From an uncultured Collinsella sp. (GTDB lineage Bacteria; Actinomycetota; Coriobacteriia; Coriobacteriales; Coriobacteriaceae), in assembly GCA_900546115.1 (NCBI GenBank), contig URBQ01000005.1, positions 17,114-81,113 on the forward strand: DNA of 64,000 nucleotides. Reading direction: 5' to 3'. A program made the translations under genes and the position numbers. Below, in pieces: positions 1 to 8,503 of the stretch. Below the pieces are notes generated by a model. It worked only from the letters and a program-made list of their open reading frames with translations, was not told the DNA's origin and searched no databases. Numbering within the stretch: the first letter of the stretch is position 1; each line of letters starts with the position of its first letter.

Positions 1-170
1 TTAACGGGTCCGATAAGCCCCAGGCCCCAGGTTCCGGGGAAGAAGCTCGATCCACTCATAGTCTTGCCGGCGCTTGCCACAGCGACGGTTGCGCCCGTGC
101 GTGCCGCTTCGATGGCGGCGCAAAGGCCCGCAATGCCAGATCCAATTACCAGTACATCAGTCGATTCCAT
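1..170 (-). CDS. FAD-dependent oxidoreductase, N-terminal part (NadB/fumarate-reductase-like)
   Basis: Only the first 56 codons lie in the window; the gene runs off its left edge. The translation opens with MESTDVLVIGSGIAGLCAA, a dinucleotide-binding fold with the GxGxxG glycine pattern, followed by a basic/Ala-rich helix and a Ser-Gly-Ser-Ser stretch where L-aspartate oxidase and fumarate reductase flavoproteins place their FAD-contact loop. The start is supported by AAAGGA 5 to 10 bases upstream. The substrate cannot be told from this fragment: aspartate oxidase, a fumarate-reductase-like flavoprotein or an anaerobic glycerol-3-phosphate dehydrogenase subunit would all fit. Confidence 0.7.
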   Translation of the reverse strand, partial: MESTDVLVIGSGIAGLCAAIEAARTGATVAVASAGKTMSGSSFFPGTWGLGLIGPV

Positions 171-353
171 CGGATTCCTTTCTCGTCCGGCGCATTGTCG
201 CATGGGTGATCGGCAATGGAGCCGCAAAGACTCGGCAAATCGGTAAAGGGCAAATATGGCAGGTGGGCGTCATGGACGTTCTGACGCTCCGTCTCATCAC
301 ATCTCGTATTTCGCCCCAACTGATATATCGGCATTAGCTGCCCTGCGACAGCG

Positions 354-391
354 TAAACAAAAAGAGCCGCCACCTTAAAAGGTAGCGGCTC
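354..391 (-). terminator. Rho-independent terminator of the GGGtGRT operon
   Basis: An 11-bp inverted repeat with one mismatch (364-374 with 381-391) and a six-base loop is followed on the minus strand by a T-rich tract. It lies 36 bases beyond the stop of the GGGtGRT gene. Confidence 0.85.
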
Positions 392-426
392 CAAAGCTCA
401 ACTATGTGAGCATCGCGCGGGCGCGA

Positions 427-1431
427 CTAGGCCTTGAGGGCCTCCTCGACGGCGACAGCGCAGGCGACGGTGGCACCGACCATGGGGTTATTGCCCATGC
501 CGATGAGACCCATCATGTCGACGTGCGCAGGCACGGAGGAAGAACCGGCGAACTGGGCGTCGGAGTGCATGCGGCCCATGGTGTCGGTCATGCCGTAAGA
601 GGCAGGGCCGGCGCCCATGTTGTCCGGGTGCAGGGTACGGCCAGTGCCGCCACCAGAAGCGACGGAGAAGTACTTCTTGCCAGCCTCGAGGCGCTCCTTC
701 TTGTAGGTGCCAGCGACGGGGTGCTGGAAGCGCGTGGGGTTGGTGGAGTTACCGGTGATCGAGATGTCGACGTTCTCGTGCCACATGATGGCAACGCCCT
801 CGCGGACGTCATCGGAACCGTAGCAGTTAACGGCAGCGCGGGGACCATCGGAGTAGGGGATGGTCTCGACGACCTTGAGCTCGCCCGTGTAGTAGTCGAA
901 CTGGGTCTTCACGTAGGTGAAGCCGTTGATGCGGGCGATAATCTGAGCGGCGTCCTTGCCCAGACCGTTGAGGATAACGCGCAGCGGCTTCTTGCGAGCC
1001 TTGTTGGCGTTCAGAGCCAGGCCGATAGCGCCCTCAGCGGCAGCGAAGGACTCGTGGCCAGCCAGGAAGGCGAAGCACTCGGTGTCGTCGGAGAGCAGCA
1101 TAGCGCCCAGGTTGCCGTGGCCCAGACCGACCTTGCGGTCCTCGGCGACGGAGCCGGGAACGGTGAAGGCCTGGATGCCCTCGCCGATGATGGCGGCAGC
1201 CTCAGAAGCGGTCTTGGCGCCACGCTTGACAGCGAGAGCGCAACCGAGGGTGTAGGCCCACTCGGCGTTCTGGAAGGCGATGGACTGGGTGTTGTTGACG
1301 ATCTCACGCGGGTTGAAGCCCTTGTCGGTGCAGATCTGCAGAGCTTCCTCGAGGGAGGCGATGCCGTTGTCGGCGAGGCACTTGTTGATCTTGTCAGCGC
1401 GGCGCTCGTAACCTTCGAACGTAACAGTCAT
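427..1431 (-). CDS. GGGtGRT family protein
   Basis: A 334-residue soluble protein with no signal peptide or membrane segment. It carries the family's naming motif GGGTGRT at residues 260-266, within a well-conserved glycine-rich C-terminal half. The family is known from anaerobic Firmicutes and Coriobacteria, usually next to an iron-sulfur cluster scaffold; its biochemical role is not established. That neighbour is present here: the NifU-like scaffold gene ends 18 bases upstream, so both are probably one transcript. The start is supported by GGGAGGG about 9 bases upstream, and a strong terminator follows. Codon use is typical of a well-expressed gene in this GC-rich genome. The family call is firm; any function beyond an iron-sulfur link is inference from context. 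Confidence 0.9.
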   Translation of the reverse strand: MTVTFEGYERRADKINKCLADNGIASLEEALQICTDKGFNPREIVNNTQSIAFQNAEWAYTLGCALAVKRGAKTASEAAAIIGEGIQAFTVPGSVAEDRKVGLGHGNLGAMLLSDDTECFAFLAGHESFAAAEGAIGLALNANKARKKPLRVILNGLGKDAAQIIARINGFTYVKTQFDYYTGELKVVETIPYSDGPRAAVNCYGSDDVREGVAIMWHENVDISITGNSTNPTRFQHPVAGTYKKERLEAGKKYFSVASGGGTGRTLHPDNMGAGPASYGMTDTMGRMHSDAQFAGSSSVPAHVDMMGLIGMGNNPMVGATVACAVAVEEALKA

Positions 1432-1449
1432 AGTTATTTCCCTCCCTTT

Positions 1450-2184
1450 CTACTCGTGAACCGGGAACACGCTGGCGACGGAGTGAGTCTCCTCGTCGGT
1501 GCGCGGGTCGATGTACTTGGCAGCGTTCTCCCACTGACCATAGTGGCCCATAGCGCCAGCGATGGCCTCCTCGGGGGTCTTGCCGGCCTTGACGGCGTCG
1601 GTGAACTTGCCGAGGTTCAGGAACTCGAATGCGATGATCTCGTTCTTGTCGTTGAGAGCCATGCGGGTGACGTAGCCCTGAGCGAGCTCGAGGTAACGAG
1701 CGCCCTTGGCCTTGGTGCCGAACATGGTGCCGACCTGAGAGCGAAGGCCCTTGCCGAGGTCGTCGAGGGAGGCGCCCACGGGCAGGCCGCCCTCGGAGAA
1801 CGCGGTCTGGCTGCGGCCGTAAACGATCTGCAGGAAGATCTCGCGCATAGCAACGTTGATGGCGTCGCAGACGAGGTCGGTGTTGAGGGCCTCGAGGATG
1901 GTCTTACCGGGAAGGATCTCGGAAGCCATGGCGGCAGAGTGGGTCATGCCCGAGCAGCCGATGGTCTCAACGAGGGCCTCCTCGATGATGCCGTCCTTGA
2001 CGTTCAGCGTGAGCTTGCAGGCGCCCTGCTGAGGTGCGCACCAACCCACACCGTGCGTAAGACCGGAGATGTCGGAAATCTCCTTAGCCTGGACCCACTT
2101 GCCCTCCTCGGGGATGGGTGCGGGGCCGTGGTATGCACCCTTGGCAACGGGGCACATGTTCTCCACTTCCTGTGAGTACTGCAT
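1450..2184 (-). CDS. NifU-like iron-sulfur cluster assembly scaffold protein
   Basis: A 244-residue protein with a NifU/IscU-like N-terminal domain: cysteines at residues 11, 49, 56 and 77, the last in the GCSGMTHSAAMAS segment that matches the GC-A-S region of IscU/SufU scaffolds. It is longer than classical IscU (about 130 residues), with a C-terminal extension of about 100 residues. I chose the start at 2184 (MQYSQEVENM) because GAGGAGAG lies just upstream; an open frame reaches back to 2268 but without a ribosome site. It is first gene of a two-gene operon with the GGGtGRT protein. It is distinct from the SufU-type scaffold at 4059, so the cell seems to have two scaffold systems. A TATTAT box on the minus strand (2278-2283) could be part of its promoter. 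Confidence 0.85.
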   Translation of the reverse strand: MQYSQEVENMCPVAKGAYHGPAPIPEEGKWVQAKEISDISGLTHGVGWCAPQQGACKLTLNVKDGIIEEALVETIGCSGMTHSAAMASEILPGKTILEALNTDLVCDAINVAMREIFLQIVYGRSQTAFSEGGLPVGASLDDLGKGLRSQVGTMFGTKAKGARYLELAQGYVTRMALNDKNEIIAFEFLNLGKFTDAVKAGKTPEEAIAGAMGHYGQWENAAKYIDPRTDEETHSVASVFPVHE

Positions 2185-2587
2185 GCCTCTCCTCTCTATC
2201 GTGTTGGCGTCCCGTCTGGGGGTCGTGGCTGGCGATTGCCGGGCGACCCTTCGAAAGGGACATGACATGCAGCCCCTATAATACCGCGAAATGCACGGAA
2301 TATTCGGCGAACGGCTCAGTTTTCGTAGCGAGAAGTCCGGAAGTTTTAATTGAAGCGTTTTAACTCTATGTTCTGTGGTCGCGAACTTCCGTAGAGGGGG
2401 TCCGTCTTGGGCAAGCTTTTGGTCAGCTCTTGTAAGCGTTGCAGGGGGTGACCTGTTGCAACGGTGCCGTTCGCCGCCTGTTTACTGCCTTTGGCCGCGC
2501 GAGTGTATTGTTTTGCGTGAATGTTTTGATGGCACGCTTCAATCGTGCTGTATTGGATGGCAAGCAGATCCCGGCGAAGGGAGCGCC
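2185..2587. other. Intergenic region between divergent genes
   Basis: About 400 bases between the scaffold gene (minus) and the transposase-like gene (plus). An open frame continues upstream of 2588 on the plus strand, but it lacks a ribosome site and resembles nothing I recognise. No further gene is supported. Confidence 0.5.
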
Positions 2588-3400
2588 ATGCAGCGCGTTT
2601 GGAGAACGGTTGCCGGTTTTTACCATGTCTGTGCCCGCGGTACGGGCAAGCAGCCCATCTTTGAGGGCGACGAAGACCGGTGGGAGTTTTTGGAACTGAT
2701 ACGCGACTGCTGCCGCGAGGCGGGCGTGACGGTTATCGCCTGGTGCCTTATGGGCAATCACGTGCATCTTGTGCTTTCAGATTACGAGGACGCGATGAGC
2801 GCGGCGATGCACCGGCTGCTTTTGACGTACGCGCGGCGGTTCAATAAACGCACGGGGCGCACAGGCCATCTGTTCCAGAACCGTTTTGACCGGCGCTCGC
2901 TCGATACCGACTGGCAGGTGATGGAGGCTATTCGCTCCGTACACGCCGATCCACAGGAGGCGGGCGTTAGCCTAATCGAGCGTTATCCCTGGAGCAGCTT
3001 TGCGGAGCATTTGCGCGCTTACGACGGTGACGCGGCTGATGTCGCGAGGGGATTTTCTGATCCTTCTTGCGTGCTTGAGCTCTTTGGTTCTGCCGAGGGC
3101 TTTATTGCCTATTCACTTTCGACGCCCGACGGCGGCGAGCCAGCGCTGGGCGATATGAAAGAGACGGAGTGGGAACGCCACGCCTTTGCCGGCAAGATGG
3201 CGAAGGAGCTCGGGGTTCCGCTTCGCGGGGTTAAAGCCGCACCGCCGGCGCAGCGCGATACCGTTATTTTTGGATTGCACGATGCCGGTTTCACGGTGCG
3301 CCAGATTGAGCGCTATACCGGGATTGGCAAAAGTACCGTCTCTCGTATTGTGCGCGCCCGCGCGCGGACGGCGATGCGGACTGGCGGAAACGTGATGTAG
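2588..3400 (+). CDS. Y1 (HUH) transposase of the REP-associated type
   Basis: A 270-residue protein with a Y1 transposase domain: MGNHVHLVL at residues 54-62 carries the His-hydrophobic-His metal-binding motif, and the conserved Tyr lies near residue 82 in LLLTYARRFN, followed by a GHLFQNRF segment and a YPWSS motif typical of REP-associated tyrosine transposases. The C-terminal 40 residues contain a helix-turn-helix (TVRQIERYTGIGKSTVSRI, about 235-253), which plain IS200 transposases lack. Such proteins nick single-stranded DNA at REP-like hairpins and are usually single-copy, domesticated genes. The start is set by GAAGGGAG 5 bases upstream. No IS200-type ends are obvious around it. It stands alone between two iron-sulfur operons. 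Confidence 0.85.
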   Translation: MQRVWRTVAGFYHVCARGTGKQPIFEGDEDRWEFLELIRDCCREAGVTVIAWCLMGNHVHLVLSDYEDAMSAAMHRLLLTYARRFNKRTGRTGHLFQNRFDRRSLDTDWQVMEAIRSVHADPQEAGVSLIERYPWSSFAEHLRAYDGDAADVARGFSDPSCVLELFGSAEGFIAYSLSTPDGGEPALGDMKETEWERHAFAGKMAKELGVPLRGVKAAPPAQRDTVIFGLHDAGFTVRQIERYTGIGKSTVSRIVRARARTAMRTGGNVM

Positions 3401-3994
3401 GGTCGCCTGTGCACCGCAGATGGGGTCGTCCATACGCCGCAACAAGCGTTCAAAAGCTTGGTGCGGCAACTGCACTTCTTAATATGCATAGAACAATCGC
3501 CATCTTGCATAAAATAAGGGCTCAGTCCGGGTTTGCCCGTGCCTACCCCCATCTGCGCCGTGCAAAAAATGGAGTTTTCAGCATCGCGGTACTGCCACTA
3601 CCGTCGCAATTTTGCAACATACGGGCCCCGAAGCTATTTATGCCTGCCGATGCGCTCCCGAAGCTCATGTTTGCGCCCCTGAGACCACGATGCTTGTTCT
3701 AAAACGCACTATATATGCGCCTGGAGACGTTGATTAACGCTTTCGATGCGTATACACACAGCTTGGCGTGCTGAATACTCGCAAAAATGCACGCCGCTCC
3801 CTATGGGACCCGTCTGCAGCAGGCGCGAAGCGAATCGGAGCCCAGCTGGATGGGGCATGGGACGATGCTAGGCGTGCTCGTGGCCCTGCCGCAGGCCTTT
3901 GGTGCTGTGGAAAACGCCCGTGTTCGCGTCTGGCTGTGTGGTAAATGACAGACGGGGTGCCGGACGCGCGGACTTTGTGCGTTCGCGCTCATTA
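3401..3994. other. Gene-free stretch after the Y1 transposase gene
   Basis: About 600 bases with no convincing gene. Open frames on both strands here lack ribosome sites and family features. The composition is mixed and includes short imperfect inverted repeats, for example around 3582-3610. It could hold REP-like targets of the neighbouring transposase, but I cannot show this. Confidence 0.4.
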
Positions 3995-4026
3995 GAAAAA
4001 ACAGAGCCGCCCGTATCGGGGGGCTC
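3995..4026 (-). terminator. Rho-independent terminator of the suf operon
   Basis: A 9-bp stem with one mismatch (4004-4012 with 4018-4026) is followed on the minus strand by six T residues. It lies about 33 bases beyond the stop of sufU. Confidence 0.85.
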
Positions 4027-4058
4027 GGCAATCAAAAACCTTGGATTCGGGGCATACG

Positions 4059-4493
4059 CTAGTGGTTTGCTTGTCCCTCGAGCATGCCGTCGAGGGTGCG
4101 CCAGGCGAGCTCGGCGCATTTGACGCGGGCGGGCATGTGCGAGATGTCCTGGAGCTGGGCGGCCTCGTCCAGATCTTCCAGGTCCTCCTCGGAGAGCTGT
4201 TCGCCGCGGATCATGGCGAGGAAGAGCCCTGCCAAGCGACGCGCTTCCTCGACCGTCTCGCCGGTGATGAGGTCGGCCATGATGTCGGCGCTGGCCTGAC
4301 TGATGGCGCAGCCGTGGCCGGTAAAGGAGGCCTCCTCGATCACGCCGTTCTCGACACGCAGCTGCAAGGTGAGCTCGTCTCCGCAGCTGGGGTTGATGCC
4401 GTTGTGCTCGTGCGTGGGGGCGTCCATCTCGTACTTGTAGTCGGGGTGCGAGTTGTGCTCCATAAATGTGGTGGAGGTGTACAGATTACCCAT
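4059..4493 (-). CDS. sufU: SufU iron-sulfur scaffold / sulfur acceptor
   Basis: A 144-residue SufU. The three conserved cysteines are visible at residue 37 (NPSCGD), 62 (GHGCAIS) and 126 (RVKCAELAW), together with Asp39, which in Bacillus SufU helps bind zinc. SufU accepts persulfide sulfur from SufS for cluster building on SufBCD. It is the last gene of the suf operon; its start overlaps the 3' end of sufS by 8 bases, which points to translational coupling. A terminator follows. No SufE or SufA is seen, as usual for the Gram-positive type of SUF system. Confidence 0.95.
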   Translation of the reverse strand: MGNLYTSTTFMEHNSHPDYKYEMDAPTHEHNGINPSCGDELTLQLRVENGVIEEASFTGHGCAISQASADIMADLITGETVEEARRLAGLFLAMIRGEQLSEEDLEDLDEAAQLQDISHMPARVKCAELAWRTLDGMLEGQANH

Positions 4494-5811
4494 TGAACGT
4501 GCTCCAAACGTGATGCAGGCCGGCGATGAACTTGTCGATGTCGGCCTTGTCGTTGTAGAAGGCTACGCTGGCGCGGCAGCAGGCAAGGTTCTCGACGCCC
4601 AGCCAGGTGAGCAGCGGCTGCGCGCAGTGGTGACCGGCGCGGATGCAGACGCCGTCCATGTCCATGATGCTCGCGACATCGTGGGGGTGGATACCCTTGA
4701 CGTTAAAGCTCACAACGCCGTGGTGGTTGTCCCAATAGATGGAGCCGATGATCTGGACAAAGTCGAGCTGCATGAGTTCGCCCATCAGATAGTGGACGAG
4801 TGCCTGCTCGCGGGCCTGGATGTTCTCGTAACCCACCGTGTTGACCAGGTAATCGAGTGCGGCGCCCGTGGCGAAGATGCCGGCGGCGTCCTGCGTGCCG
4901 GCCTCGAACTTCTCGGGGACGGGAGCCCAGACAGCGTTCTGCTCGGTGACCGAATCGATCATCTCGCCGCCGGTAAGCATGGGCGGCATGGCGTTGAGCA
5001 GGTCCATCTTGCCCCACAGCACGCCGATGCCCATGGGGCCCATGGCCTTGTGCGCACTAAAGGCAAAGAAGTCGGCGCCCAGGTCGGCCACATCGACCGG
5101 CATGTGCGGCAGCGACTGCGCGCCGTCGACGACCAGGTAGCCGCCGTACTTGTGCACGAGTTTGCCGAGGTTCTTGACCGGGTTCTCGACGCCCAGCACG
5201 TTGGAGACCTGTCCCACGGCTAGGATCTTGGTCTTGGGACCCACCTTGGCAAGAACCTCCTCGGTGGTGAGCTGGCCGGTCTTGGTGGGGTAGAGGTAGA
5301 CGAGCTTGGCGCCGGTCTCGCGGCAGACCTGCTGCCACGGAATCAGGTTGGAGTGGTGCTCCATGATGGTGATGACGACCTCGTCGCCCGGTTCGAGCGC
5401 TGTGGGCGCAAAGCTCTTAGCGACCAGGTTGAGCGACTCGCTCGTGTTGCGGGTGAAGACGACCTCGTTGGCCTGTGAGGCGCCGATGAGGTCAGCGATC
5501 TGCTGGCGGACCTTCGCGATGGCGTCGGTGGCCTCGACGGACAGCGAGTACAGGCCGCGCAGGGGGTTGGCGTTCATGCGCTGGTAGAAGTCGCGTTCGG
5601 CGTCGAGCACACGGGCAGGGCGCTGCGCGGTGGCGGCGCTATCGAGGAAAGCGATCTCGGGGTGCTGCTGGAACAGCGGGAACTGGCCCTTGTAGGGGTT
5701 GGTCTCGATGTCCACGGTGGGCCAGCCGCGCGAAGCCTCGTCGCTGGCGTCGAGCTCCATGGGCTCGGGGGCGGTACAGGTGTCGCATTTAACGTGCTCG
5801 GTGTCGATCAT
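4486..5811 (-). CDS. sufS: SufS cysteine desulfurase
   Basis: A 441-residue group II cysteine desulfurase that takes sulfur from cysteine as a persulfide and passes it to SufU. The PLP lysine is Lys255 in FSAHKAMGPMGIGVLWG and the catalytic cysteine is Cys396 in RAGHHCAQPLL. It is about 30 residues longer at the N-terminus than typical SufS (about 405-410); this extension begins with a CxxC motif (Cys9, Cys12). It overlaps sufD by 4 bases (ATGA) and sufU by 8 bases, so the operon is tightly coupled. The extension could bind metal or be only a linker. The family call is certain. Confidence 0.95.
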   Translation of the reverse strand: MIDTEHVKCDTCTAPEPMELDASDEASRGWPTVDIETNPYKGQFPLFQQHPEIAFLDSAATAQRPARVLDAERDFYQRMNANPLRGLYSLSVEATDAIAKVRQQIADLIGASQANEVVFTRNTSESLNLVAKSFAPTALEPGDEVVITIMEHHSNLIPWQQVCRETGAKLVYLYPTKTGQLTTEEVLAKVGPKTKILAVGQVSNVLGVENPVKNLGKLVHKYGGYLVVDGAQSLPHMPVDVADLGADFFAFSAHKAMGPMGIGVLWGKMDLLNAMPPMLTGGEMIDSVTEQNAVWAPVPEKFEAGTQDAAGIFATGAALDYLVNTVGYENIQAREQALVHYLMGELMQLDFVQIIGSIYWDNHHGVVSFNVKGIHPHDVASIMDMDGVCIRAGHHCAQPLLTWLGVENLACCRASVAFYNDKADIDKFIAGLHHVWSTFNG

Positions 5812-7079
5812 GCGAGCTCCTCTTCAAAGTTGTCGATCAGGTTGTTGCCTAGGCGGACGACGGCGGCGCGGGTGCGCTCGTCGGTGGCGGAAAGCGCGGC
5901 GTCCTCCAGCTTGGCGCGGATGAACAGGTCCTCGGCGGCGTTTTGGTCAAGGCCACGGCAGGCGAGGTAGAACAGCTGCTCGTCGCGGACGTGACCGATG
6001 GTGGCGCCGTGGTTGCCGGCGACGTCGTCCTCGTCACAGAGAATGACGGGAACGGTCTTGTTGTCGACGCCCTTGTTGGCCAAAAGCACCGTCTCGCGTT
6101 CGGTGCCGGTTGCACCCTTGCAGCCGTGCACGAGGTCGATGGTGCCACGGTAGACCTTCTTGGACGTGCCGGTCAGCACGCCGTTGGCGTCGATCTCGCA
6201 CTCGGTCTTGCGACCGCGGTGGCGCAGCTCGTAGTTAAAGTCGCGCACCTGCTCGCGGGCGCCCAGGTAATCGGTATCGATGGTCACCTTGGCGGTGTCG
6301 CCCAGCAGGTCGCCGGCAAGGCCGGTGGCGCTGGCGCCGGCACCCAGGACGGTGTGCTGCACGTTGACGCGCGCGCCCTCGTCCAGGAACAGGCCGGTGT
6401 CGTCGAGTGCGATCCAGCTGTCGTCGAGTGTCTGCGCGCAGGTCACGTTGACGGTGGCGTACTCGTGGGCGCACACGCGTAGCACGGAGCCCACGACACC
6501 CTCGCCGGTAACAGGAGAGTCTAGGGCAATATGCAGGTCGAGCGTTGCCTGCGGGCGAGCGACGATGTCGATGGCGGCGATGGCCGCGGCGGCATCGACA
6601 CCGCTCACACGCACGGTAACCGTGGCGTGCTGGTATGCGGGCACATCGATGACGATGCGCTTGGTAGCGTGCTCGGCCAAGTAGGCGTAGGCAGCCTCGC
6701 CCATGCCGGTTTCGAAGGCTTCAGCAGGGGAGAGCTCCTCCTCGAGCTTGATGGCGCCGGCCTGGTAGACGGAGGTGGCGGGCACGTCGAGCTCGGTCTC
6801 GGGCGTGATGCGGGCGCGGTCGGCGGCATCACCGGGGGCGGAGGCGCGGCGCTCGGGGAAGCGCTCGGCCATGGCGTTCATGGCGGTGCCAAACGCGTCG
6901 GCAGCGCCGGAAAACTGCTCGCCCAAGCCTTCGACCTCAACGGCCTCCGCGGGAGCGGCGGCAAGCTCGTCAGAGAGCTCGAGCTTGGTCTGATTCATTT
7001 TCAACCAGCCCCAGGTTGCTGCGGGCATCGCGTTGACCTGCTCGAGCGTGGTAGCAGCGGCGTTGGTTTCCTGTTTCAT
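5808..7079 (-). CDS. sufD: SufD iron-sulfur assembly protein
   Basis: A 423-residue protein of the SufB/SufD family, the second beta-helix subunit of the SufBC2D scaffold. The C-terminal core includes the GNHGATIGH segment (near residue 360) that holds the conserved SufD histidine, followed by the LFYLACRGLDQ helix region shared with SufB. The N-terminal half is Ala- and Glu-rich and weakly conserved, as usual for SufD. It overlaps sufB by one base (TAATG) and sufS by four, which favours balanced coupled translation of the complex. Confidence 0.92.
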   Translation of the reverse strand: MKQETNAAATTLEQVNAMPAATWGWLKMNQTKLELSDELAAAPAEAVEVEGLGEQFSGAADAFGTAMNAMAERFPERRASAPGDAADRARITPETELDVPATSVYQAGAIKLEEELSPAEAFETGMGEAAYAYLAEHATKRIVIDVPAYQHATVTVRVSGVDAAAAIAAIDIVARPQATLDLHIALDSPVTGEGVVGSVLRVCAHEYATVNVTCAQTLDDSWIALDDTGLFLDEGARVNVQHTVLGAGASATGLAGDLLGDTAKVTIDTDYLGAREQVRDFNYELRHRGRKTECEIDANGVLTGTSKKVYRGTIDLVHGCKGATGTERETVLLANKGVDNKTVPVILCDEDDVAGNHGATIGHVRDEQLFYLACRGLDQNAAEDLFIRAKLEDAALSATDERTRAAVVRLGNNLIDNFEEELA

Positions 7080-8491
7080 TATCCGATCGCTCCTTCCATC
7101 TCGAGCTTGATCAGGTTGTTCATCTCGACGGCGTACTCCAGCGGCAGCTCCTTGGAGACCGGGTTAGCAAAGCCGTTGACGATCATGGTGCGGGCCTCTT
7201 CCTCCGAGATGCCGCGGCTCATCAGGTAGAACACCTTGTCGTCGCCGATGCGGCCGATGGTGGCCTCGTGGCCGATGTCGACGTTCTTGGCGCGGATGTC
7301 CATGGCGGGGATGGTGTCGGAGCGGCTCTGGTCATCGAGCATGAGCGACTGGCAGCTCACGGTTGCCTTGGAACCCTCTGCCTTGGGCGTGGCCACAATA
7401 GAGCTGCGGAAGGTCTGAATGCCGCCACTCTTGGAGATGCCCTTGGTCTCGACGGTTGCCGAGGTCTCGGGCGCGTTGAGCACGACCTTGCAGCCGGTAT
7501 CCAGGTTCTGGCCGGCGCCGGCAAAGGTAATGCCGGTAAAGCTCGAGCGGGCGCGACGGCCGTTGAGCACGCTCATGGGGTAGAGGTAGCCCACGTGGCT
7601 GCCGAAGGAGCCACTGATCCACTCGATGTCGCCGTCCTCGTCCACGCGCGCACGCTTGGTGTTGAGGTTGTACATGTTCTTGGACCAGTTCTCGATAGTC
7701 GAGTAGCGCAGGTGCGCACGCTTGCCCACAAAGAGCTCGACGGCGCCGGCGTGGAGGTTGGCCACGTTGTACTTGGGCGCGGAGCAACCCTCAATAAAGT
7801 GCAGGTCGGCATCGTCCTCGACGATGATGAGCGTGTGCTCAAACTGGCCGGCACCCTTGGCGTTAAGGCGGAAGTAGCTCTGCAGCGGGAAGTCGAGCTT
7901 GGTGCCCTTGGGCACGTAGACAAACGAGCCGCCCGACCATACGGCGCCGTGCAGGGCCGCAAACCTGTGGTCGGTGGGCGGGATGAGCGTCATAAACTTC
8001 TCGTGGATGAGCGGCTCCCACTGCGGGTCGTGCAGGGCCTCCTCGATGCCGGAATAGACGATACCCATCTTGGACGCGGTGTCCTGCATGTTGTGGTAGA
8101 CCAGCTCGGAGTCGTACTGCGCGCCGACGCCCGCCAGGTAGCTGCGCTCGGCCTCGGGGATGCCCAGGCGCTCAAAGGTGTTCTTGATGTCGTCGGGCAC
8201 CGACTCCCAGTCGTGCTTTTGGTCGGTGTTGGGCTTGACGTAGGTGACGATGTTGTCCATGTCCAGGCCCTCGATGGAGGGGCCCCACGTCGGATCGGGG
8301 AAGCGGTTGAAGATCTCGAGGGACTTGAGGCGCAGGTCGAGCATCCACTGCGGTTCGTCCTTCTTGGCGCTGATCTCGCGCACGATGTCGGGCGTGATGC
8401 CGGCGTCGAGGCGCTCGAATCCCTCCTCGCCATAGGTGAAGTCGTAGAGGCTGCGGTCGATGTCCGCGACCTCGGTGCGGTTCTTGGTCAT
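7079..8491 (-). CDS. sufB: SufB iron-sulfur scaffold subunit
   Basis: A 470-residue SufB, of usual length. Visible family segments are the N-terminal DEPQWMLDLRLKSLE, the central FIEGCSAPKYN and the C-terminal region with VSCQSLMLDD and HEATIGRIGDDKVFYLMSRG. With SufC and SufD it forms the scaffold on which clusters are assembled. It is the second gene of the operon, 12 bases after sufC, and overlaps sufD by one base. Confidence 0.96.
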   Translation of the reverse strand: MTKNRTEVADIDRSLYDFTYGEEGFERLDAGITPDIVREISAKKDEPQWMLDLRLKSLEIFNRFPDPTWGPSIEGLDMDNIVTYVKPNTDQKHDWESVPDDIKNTFERLGIPEAERSYLAGVGAQYDSELVYHNMQDTASKMGIVYSGIEEALHDPQWEPLIHEKFMTLIPPTDHRFAALHGAVWSGGSFVYVPKGTKLDFPLQSYFRLNAKGAGQFEHTLIIVEDDADLHFIEGCSAPKYNVANLHAGAVELFVGKRAHLRYSTIENWSKNMYNLNTKRARVDEDGDIEWISGSFGSHVGYLYPMSVLNGRRARSSFTGITFAGAGQNLDTGCKVVLNAPETSATVETKGISKSGGIQTFRSSIVATPKAEGSKATVSCQSLMLDDQSRSDTIPAMDIRAKNVDIGHEATIGRIGDDKVFYLMSRGISEEEARTMIVNGFANPVSKELPLEYAVEMNNLIKLEMEGAIG

Positions 8492-8503
8492 TACGTCGCC
8501 CCT

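Noticed and set aside
406..2175. Long open frame (589 codons) on the plus strand
   Set aside because: It is antisense to the GGGtGRT and scaffold genes; it has Val/Gly/Asp-rich composition without motifs and arises from the GC-biased third positions of the true genes.
3409..3702. 97-codon open frame after the Y1 transposase gene
   Set aside because: No ribosome site, no motif, and composition unlike coding DNA here; kept only as part of a gene-free stretch.
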